Of a stretch of 45,606 bases of DNA, positions 41,657 through 45,606 are shown piece after piece (the first letter of the stretch is position 1; each line of letters opens with the position of its first letter). Position numbers and translations under genes: made by a program. The notes under the pieces were generated by a model that was not told where the DNA came from, ran no database searches, and was given only the letters and a program-made list of their open reading frames with translations. The DNA is from an uncultured Lachnospiraceae bacterium (GTDB lineage Bacteria; Bacillota; Clostridia; Lachnospirales; Lachnospiraceae). The stretch is from positions 1 to 45,606 of the forward strand of contig CANTEW010000020.1 of the NCBI GenBank assembly GCA_947652925.1, read 5' to 3'.

Positions 41657-41799
41657 AAGATGAAAACCTTCGTGCGGAAAACAAGATCTATGATGAAAAT
41701 AAGGGCCTTTTGTATGCAGAGCAAGGCGGATACCACCTATCAGAGCGTGCATCACCTCCCAAAGAAGAAAAATCGATAAGTCTATGGAGAGTGAGATGA
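41650..41799 (+). pseudogene. Possible TnpV remnant
   Basis: A 49-codon frame reads NKIYDENKGLLYAEQGGYHL, then SERASPPKEEKSISLWRVR before TGA. The order IYDE-GL-Y-x-GY-L-x-EEEK-I-x-W resembles the start of TnpV, a small protein of Firmicute transposons of about 120 residues. No RBS is visible and the rest is missing. Tentative. Confidence 0.35.
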
Positions 41800-42061
41800 T
41801 CTATCCATAAGTGGCAGGTGCTGCTCCTGCGATATGCGGGAGTGCCGCTCAAACTTGAGCAAAGGCAGTTCGGGGAATTGAAAAATCTTATGATCTCGTG
41901 TATACTTGGAGAAAGAGATCTGACTAAGAGATCAGGGATCAGACAACTTGGGATCTGCGTAGTGGAATGTACCGTTCATCCAGCGAAATATGAGCGGTAC
42001 AGTAGGTGCTTGCATGACGGGCTTAGAAGTGAAAATAGAGTTTATGGAAAGGTAGCTATAT
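41800..42061. other. Stretch without a recognised gene
   Basis: A rightward open frame from 41818 to 42093 exists, but it has no RBS, an atypical composition and overlaps the CPBP gene start. No repeats or hairpins of note are seen. Confidence 0.35.
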
Positions 42062-42853
42062 ATGGGAAGAAATACAAAACACAGACCAGATAATCTGTGC
42101 ATTGCGATATTCACGCTTTGTCTGTCTGTAAGGTCCATAGAATATTTTCTGATCGAGACAGATAAAACGGTCATTGGAGAAAATGTACTCCATAAAGTAG
42201 TTGGGATCATCATATTGGCGTTGGTATTGAAAAAGGCAGGTCTTTCATGGAGTGATATTGGATTTCAAAGAAACGGTTTTGTAAGCGGTATTTTGAAAGG
42301 TTTGTTATTGGGGGGCGTTTGCTTTACCATTTCGTATTGGTTAGAATTGACGATCTTAGCTCTGCAAGGTGATCCTGCACATTTAGAAATATATATCAGC
42401 AGTTTTTCTTTAACTGGCTCTCAAATAAAAAATACTGATCTCCTTTTCTTTGTGTTATGCGTACTATTCAATGTTATCAATGTATGGATGGAGGAAGGCG
42501 TTTTTCGCGGATTGTTCATTAAGGTATTTTCAGAGACAAAGCCATTTATGCAAGCGAATTTTATTGCCGCATTTTTATTCGGGATCTGGCACATTATAAT
42601 GCCGATCAGAAACTGGATAAATGGCGAAATGTCATTTGCGGCAATGGTCTTGCTGGGTATCGGTTATATTATCCTTGCTGGGATCATGGGGATCAAATGG
42701 GGGCTTCTTTACCGCATAACAGGAAATATATGGGTAGGGCTTGGCGATCATTTATTAAATAATACTGTTGCTACAAATATGTTGCATGTTGTTTCTCTAA
42801 AGGGCGCAGACGGATCATGGTCGCACAGATCATCTCCTTTGCTTTTGTATTGA
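42062..42853 (+). CDS. CPBP-family intramembrane metalloprotease, C-terminus frameshifted
   Basis: The protein has 263 residues with about seven TM segments. The CAAX/CPBP motifs are present: WMEEGVFRGLFIK (EExxxR) near residue 145, FGIWHIIMPI, and the final GLGDHLLNN. These residues coordinate zinc in the Rce1-type fold used for peptide maturation, immunity or signal cleavage. After VVSLKGADG the frame reads SWSHRSSPLLLY and stops. One base out of frame the DNA continues IMVAQIISFAFVLMIYHYTN and ends at 42891, which is the usual last TM helix. A lost base near 42815 therefore replaced that helix. All catalytic motifs lie before the break. Confidence 0.8.
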   Translation: MGRNTKHRPDNLCIAIFTLCLSVRSIEYFLIETDKTVIGENVLHKVVGIIILALVLKKAGLSWSDIGFQRNGFVSGILKGLLLGGVCFTISYWLELTILALQGDPAHLEIYISSFSLTGSQIKNTDLLFFVLCVLFNVINVWMEEGVFRGLFIKVFSETKPFMQANFIAAFLFGIWHIIMPIRNWINGEMSFAAMVLLGIGYIILAGIMGIKWGLLYRITGNIWVGLGDHLLNNTVATNMLHVVSLKGADGSWSHRSSPLLLY

Positions 42854-42934
42854 TGATCTATCATTATACCAACAGAAAAGGAAATAGATAGATTTCAGTA
42901 AGTTGGACTGGAAGATGTGGGGTTTTACATAGAC

Positions 42935-43405
42935 ATGGAGTATAAAATTCGAGAGATCAGAAAAAATGAATACCTAATATTATCTGATCTTCTATATGAA
43001 GCGATCTTTATTCCAGAGGGGATGGATAAGCCGCTAAGATCTATCATAGAACAGCCAGAGTTACAAGTATATATTGAAGATTTTGGTAAAGCAGATGATC
43101 AGTGCTTGGTTGTGGAAATAAAAGAGCAGATCGTGGGTGCAGCATGGGTGCGTATCATGAACGATTACGGGCATATTGATGATAAAACGCCCTCATTTGC
43201 CATATCACTGTTTGAGGGATACAGGAATTTGGGCATTGGCACAGCACTTATGGGAGCTATGTTGCAATTTCTAAGAGCGAAAGGATATAAGCAGGTATCT
43301 CTATCTGTGCAGAAAGCGAATTATGCAGTGGATATGTATAGAAAAGCAGGATTTGAGGTGGTCGACGAGAATGAAGAAGAATACATAATGATCTGCAGAT
43401 TATGA
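42935..43405 (+). CDS. GNAT N-acetyltransferase
   Basis: The protein has 156 residues from ATG 42935. A GTG at 42917 six codons earlier is closer to a GGAAG site, so the start is uncertain. The acetyl-CoA site is LFEGYRNLGIGTALMGAML near residue 95, with the family ending NYAVDMYRKAGFEVVDENEE. The N-terminal half (REIRKNEYLILSDLLYEAIF) defines the substrate pocket and is acidic. The substrate is not known. Confidence 0.85.
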   Translation: MEYKIREIRKNEYLILSDLLYEAIFIPEGMDKPLRSIIEQPELQVYIEDFGKADDQCLVVEIKEQIVGAAWVRIMNDYGHIDDKTPSFAISLFEGYRNLGIGTALMGAMLQFLRAKGYKQVSLSVQKANYAVDMYRKAGFEVVDENEEEYIMICRL

Positions 43406-43435
43406 TCAAGTAGTGTTTTTTGGATACTGCATTTC

Positions 43436-43601
43436 TTAGAGTGTGTCTTAAAGATCATTCACGCCAACTGCACGCCCCACTTTGCGTTCGATCTGCCCTG
43501 CATTCTGTCAGCGTAGCCCGCTACGCCTCCCTCATTTGGGAAAAATTCCCCACAGACCGTGACGCACGGTTGACATAAAACATTTTTAAGACACGCTCTA
43601 A
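43436..43601 (+). mobile_element. MITE family B, complete copy (166 bp)
   Basis: The element runs from TTAGAGTGTGTCTTAAA to the inverted TTTTTAAGACACGCTCTAA, giving imperfect terminal repeats of about 17 bp. Inside are CAGCGTAGCCCGCTACGCC (hairpin) and CACTTTGCG text, with no gene. A partial inverted copy is at 38570-38682. It directly adjoins MITE A, sharing the TAA junction. Confidence 0.8.
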
Positions 43602-43814
43602 TGTATCAACAAGCTGATCTCTGTATCGATTGTGCCGCCTATTTTGCAATCTGCCGCGTTGATCTACACTTCGTTCCGGTCCGTGCTGAACATGTGCCAC
43701 TAGGAACATAGCACCGTTGATCGCCGTAGCCATCGCTACGCCTCATTCCTTCGCCTTGCAGAGTGACAAAATATCCGGCACACTTTATTACAGAGATCAG
43801 CTTGTCGATACAGT
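43600..43814 (-). mobile_element. MITE family A, second complete copy, inverted
   Basis: TGTATCAACAAGCTGATCTC at the left and CTTGTCGATACAGT at the right are the terminal repeats. The interior aligns in reverse complement with 13298-13511 along its length, including GTGCCGGATATTTTGTCAC and the GAACATGTGCCAC block. It lacks a gene. It is inserted next to, or at, the end of MITE B. Confidence 0.85.
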
Positions 43815-43831
43815 GGTTAGAGAGATGAGTG

Positions 43832-43885
43832 GATACAGCCAAACAGCTTATACAGGAGGTTTCTGTGATCGATCATATATCTCAA
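43832..43885 (+). repeat. Left arm of a 55-bp inverted repeat
   Basis: GATACAGCCAAACAGCTTAT and following text align in reverse complement with 44131-44187 over about 55 bp. Both arms translate alike (YSQTAYTGGFCDRSY versus YNQTAYAGDFSDQLY), and most differences are synonymous or conservative. This points to two relics of one coding sequence. Confidence 0.6.
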
Positions 43886-44113
43886 AAACCCTTGAAAATA
43901 CTGGGATTGTAATTATCTGACCGTGACGCAAATATTGATGACACTTTTAATGATATGTTTTCACTTTTACCATTTGCCATGCCACGATCATACCACATGA
44001 GGGTGTAAAAAAAGTGTTAATAACCAAAAAAGAGGAACAGGCACATACACCCATCCCTCTTAAAAAGCCTTATATCATGCGGTCTTCTTCTTGATCGAAG
44101 TACCTCTTGATCA
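43886..44113. other. Spacer between the inverted arms, no gene recognised
   Basis: This is an AT-rich stretch with AAAGAGG and CCTCTT forming a weak leftward or rightward hairpin at about 44025-44080. No promoter or gene is supported. Confidence 0.3.
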
Positions 44114-44425
44114 TCAAGTTACGCAATCTTTGTATAATTGATCACTAAAATCTCCTGCGTAGGCTGTTTGGTTGTATTTACTAACCTCTCCCAATTTCTC
44201 TTCTGTACTGGGGCAATGGATAAAATTCATTTTCTGATATACTTTTCGCAAATCGTCCTCTTTTTGCGGCCATTTCAAATGAATCTTATCTAAAAACTCA
44301 TTTTCAATATAATCTGAAATGTATATATCATGCCCCATCAGCAACAATCGTTCTATCAATTGTTTTGGCGTACCGCCGAATATCAGAGAAGAGATCAATA
44401 CATTGGTATCAAGCATTATTTTCAT
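44114..44425 (-). pseudogene. PIN-domain toxin, C-terminus replaced
   Basis: The frame begins MKIMLDTNVLISSLIFGGTP, the first PIN strand with catalytic Asp. It continues DIYISDYIENEFLDKIHLKW and NFIHCPSTEEKLGE, normal for the family to about residue 80. The usual next part (a DKKDxPVLxxAxxxxVDxLLTGDKDF-like acidic centre) is absent. In its place stands SKYNQTAYAGDFSDQLYKDC, the text shared with the inverted arm at 43832. Without the later Asp residues RNase activity is unlikely. It overlaps a small upstream gene by 4 bp, as toxins do with antitoxins. Confidence 0.75.
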
Positions 44426-44499
44426 ATGGATAGTCTCTCTCTGCGAAAATCCGCCATATCTTTCAACATATCATTTAACATAATGGCTTTTGGCGGCAT
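44422..44499 (-). CDS. Short antitoxin-like reading frame (25 codons) before the PIN gene
   Basis: ATG 44499 follows AGGGAGTG and encodes MPPKAIMLNDMLKDMADFRR with ERLSI, ending by ATGA overlap with the PIN gene. The position and coupling are those of an antitoxin. The length is too short for a complete one, so it may be the tail of a decayed gene or a truncated antitoxin that keeps its toxin-binding helix. Confidence 0.4.
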   Translation of the reverse strand: MPPKAIMLNDMLKDMADFRRERLSI

Positions 44500-44596
44500 A
44501 TCATCACACTCCCTTACTAAAATTTATATTTATTATACCTATCTGCATAGCAAAGAACAAGACTAAAATACGTTTTATAGTTATAAGTAAAGAGGA

Positions 44597-44781
44597 TCAT
44601 AAGACATTCAATTTTCTCTGTATGTTACGATTTTTTGCCGCTGACCGGAATGCCTTTTCCATTGCGGGCATAAGTTCAGGAGGATCTTCATCAAATACAA
44701 TCTCTCTGCCGCTTCTTCTATCTGTTCAATCTGTTCCTCTGTTGGTTTTTGGTTTCTATCCAAAGTAACTGTCCATATCAT
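44597..44781 (-). pseudogene. Small antitoxin-like gene, frameshifted
   Basis: Leftward from ATG 44781: MIWTVTLDRNQKPTEEQIEQ and IEEAAER. After a shift near 44687 the text is IVFDEDPPELMPAMEKAFRS and AAKNRNIQRKLNVL to TGA at 44597. The span of 185 nt is not a multiple of three. The helix followed by FDEDxPELxPAMxKAF is a recurrent small-protein pattern next to PIN/HEPN toxins in Firmicutes. The function is inferred only from context. Confidence 0.55.
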
Positions 44782-44804
44782 ACTTAATGTTCCCTTTCGA
44801 TATT

Positions 44805-45422
44805 TCAGTATAAAATATTTTCTAGCTCTTTTTGTAATTTTGGTAAATCATCTGTTATGGTATCCCATACGATTTTTAATTTGATACCATCATAGCCATG
44901 GACGATACGGTTTCTCATTCCATATATCTGTTTCCACGGGATTGATGAAAGCTGTCTCTTTATATCATCACTGAGAGAAGTCTTTGCCAGTTCTCCAATC
45001 TGCATCAGATTAAAAACATAAGCCTCCACACGCATAGCATCCTTTTGGAAATCTTCAAAAACTGTACAACATCCGCAATAAGAAAGGATGGCCGTTATAT
45101 GTTTATATATTTTGGTCAAAATCTGTCTGTCTTTATCATCCATAAATAAGAACTCCATTTTTTTGATCTCATTGTCTATCTCGGAATCTGGAATGATTTC
45201 TGAACGGTCAATCAAATCAACAGATTTATCCAGAGAAGTGACCACATCTTCCAAAAGATCATAAAAAGCAAGACCGTGAAGTCCACTATCCACCAGTATA
45301 TCAATGTCGCTTTTTTCTTGCGGTGTACCCTTTGCATAAGAACCAAACAAGATAGCACGCTGGACGTTATAGTTTTGGAATATGGGAGATAAAATATCTT
45401 TTATCTGTTCTATCGTATAGAT
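44805..45422 (-). CDS. MntA-like nucleotidyltransferase fused to HepT-like HEPN domain
   Basis: The frame is open from 45422 to 44805 (205 codons). The first half has LFGSYAKGTPQEKSDIDILV, which is the minimal nucleotidyltransferase motif GSX10DXD, and ends SEIIPDSEIDNEIKK. It continues without a stop into MDDKDRQILTKIYKHITAIL, VFNLMQIGELAKTSLSDDIK and RNRIVHGY, the HEPN RX4HXY motif. Normally MntA (antitoxin) and HepT (RNase toxin) are separate genes, and MntA modifies the Tyr of RX4HXY. The expected start Met is ATC here (45420-45422), with AAAGG upstream. The first legal start is TTG 45350, just before GSY. The product may start non-canonically, be trimmed or be inactive. Confidence 0.75.
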   Translation of the reverse strand: MYTIEQIKDILSPIFQNYNVQRAILFGSYAKGTPQEKSDIDILVDSGLHGLAFYDLLEDVVTSLDKSVDLIDRSEIIPDSEIDNEIKKMEFLFMDDKDRQILTKIYKHITAILSYCGCCTVFEDFQKDAMRVEAYVFNLMQIGELAKTSLSDDIKRQLSSIPWKQIYGMRNRIVHGYDGIKLKIVWDTITDDLPKLQKELENILY

Positions 45423-45487
45423 TGTATCTATACCTTTAAGTTATGACTATATGTCTGTCGAAACCATCCGTAAAATGGCATAAAAAA

Positions 45488-45512
45488 GAACGGTACAGCC
45501 CGCTCTAACACT
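45488..45512 (-). terminator. Terminator-like hairpin after the right-edge gene
   Basis: Leftward, AGCGG and CCGTT pair around GCTGTA and are followed by CTTTTTTATG. The stem is only 5 bp including one G-U pair, so termination would be modest. Confidence 0.45.
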
Positions 45513-45522
45513 TGCTATCTCG

Positions 45523-45606
45523 CTATTTCATACTATTCAAGTTGGCTCTCAAAATGTCTACACCCTCTTTGGGATTACCCAGATAATACTTCTGTGTGAC
45601 ATTGCT
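45523..45606 (-). CDS. C-terminal end of an unidentified protein (partial)
   Basis: The last 27 residues before TAG are visible: SNVTQKYYLGNPKEGVDILR and ANLNSMK. The NVTQKYYLG text is reminiscent of the active-site Tyr region of tyrosine recombinases (H-x-N-x-x-T-x-x-Y), which would make it an integrase end. Most of the gene lies outside the window, so this is only a suggestion. Confidence 0.4.
   Translation of the reverse strand, partial: SNVTQKYYLGNPKEGVDILRANLNSMK

Noticed and set aside
41818-42093. Rightward 91-codon frame before the CPBP gene
   Set aside because: It has no RBS, unusual composition and overlaps the start of a recognisable gene.
1-45606. tRNA or rRNA genes
   Set aside because: No cloverleaf with a GTTCGA-type T-loop and no conserved rRNA text was noticed on either strand. 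A covariance-model scan would be decisive.

Overview
The window looks like a chromosomal segment of a gut-type Firmicute, most likely a Lachnospiraceae-like Clostridium relative. The basis is strong AGGAGG ribosome sites, sigma-A promoters, and a gene mix of peptide-responsive ABC/two-component modules, a type II-like IleRS, glycogen phosphorylase, SPL-type radical SAM, QueT and Uma2. The species cannot be fixed from sequence alone. GATC is conspicuously frequent, even in non-coding DNA.

Layout. (1) 1-4.86 kb: a lantibiotic/cationic-peptide resistance locus. A YxeA-like protein, two ABC-2 permeases and an ATPase point left; a response regulator and histidine kinase point right; the divergent promoter carries four perfect CCTTGAG heptamers at exactly 11-bp pitch. 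(2) 4.87-5.65 kb: small and broken genes. (3) 5.68-9.87 kb: a second regulator/kinase/ABC (FtsX-type) module. (4) 10.2-11.6 kb: an ECF sigma factor with a membrane anti-sigma of RsgI-like ectodomain, ending in an acidic pentapeptide-repeat tail and His-rich end. (5) 11.5-14.6 kb: decayed DNA with a MerR/tautomerase pair, a gutted SDR gene, a DUF2000 pseudogene, a MITE, a small orphan gene and an ISLre2-type transposase relic.

(6) 14.8-25 kb: core block with ileS and glgP, then an apparent operon of kinase, regulator, acyl-CoA thioesterase, RNase H, GNAT and radical SAM protein, all rightward. (7) 25-31.3 kb, leftward: cobyric acid synthase, a MITE that cuts a DUF3990-like gene, a large FtsX permease with its ATPase, and queT behind a structured leader resembling a preQ1-controlled switch. 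(8) 31.3-37.1 kb: a MATE pump divergent from a MerR regulator with a textbook 19-bp-spacer promoter, then an XRE regulator with an ABC-2 exporter. (9) 37-45.6 kb: a graveyard of IS5, IS200, Uma2, DUF6440, pentapeptide-repeat, MarR and MATE relics, two further MITE types, and a toxin-antitoxin cluster. That cluster holds a truncated PIN toxin, a frameshifted antitoxin-like gene and an apparent MntA-HepT (nucleotidyltransferase-HEPN) fusion.

The working parts form envelope-stress and antimicrobial-peptide defence (two sensor/ABC modules, a third unlinked ABC pair, an ECF/anti-sigma pair, MATE pumps) around a few housekeeping genes. The accessory ends are in active decay: at least five in-frame TAA codons interrupt otherwise intact frames, and several single-base frameshifts lie in short homopolymers.
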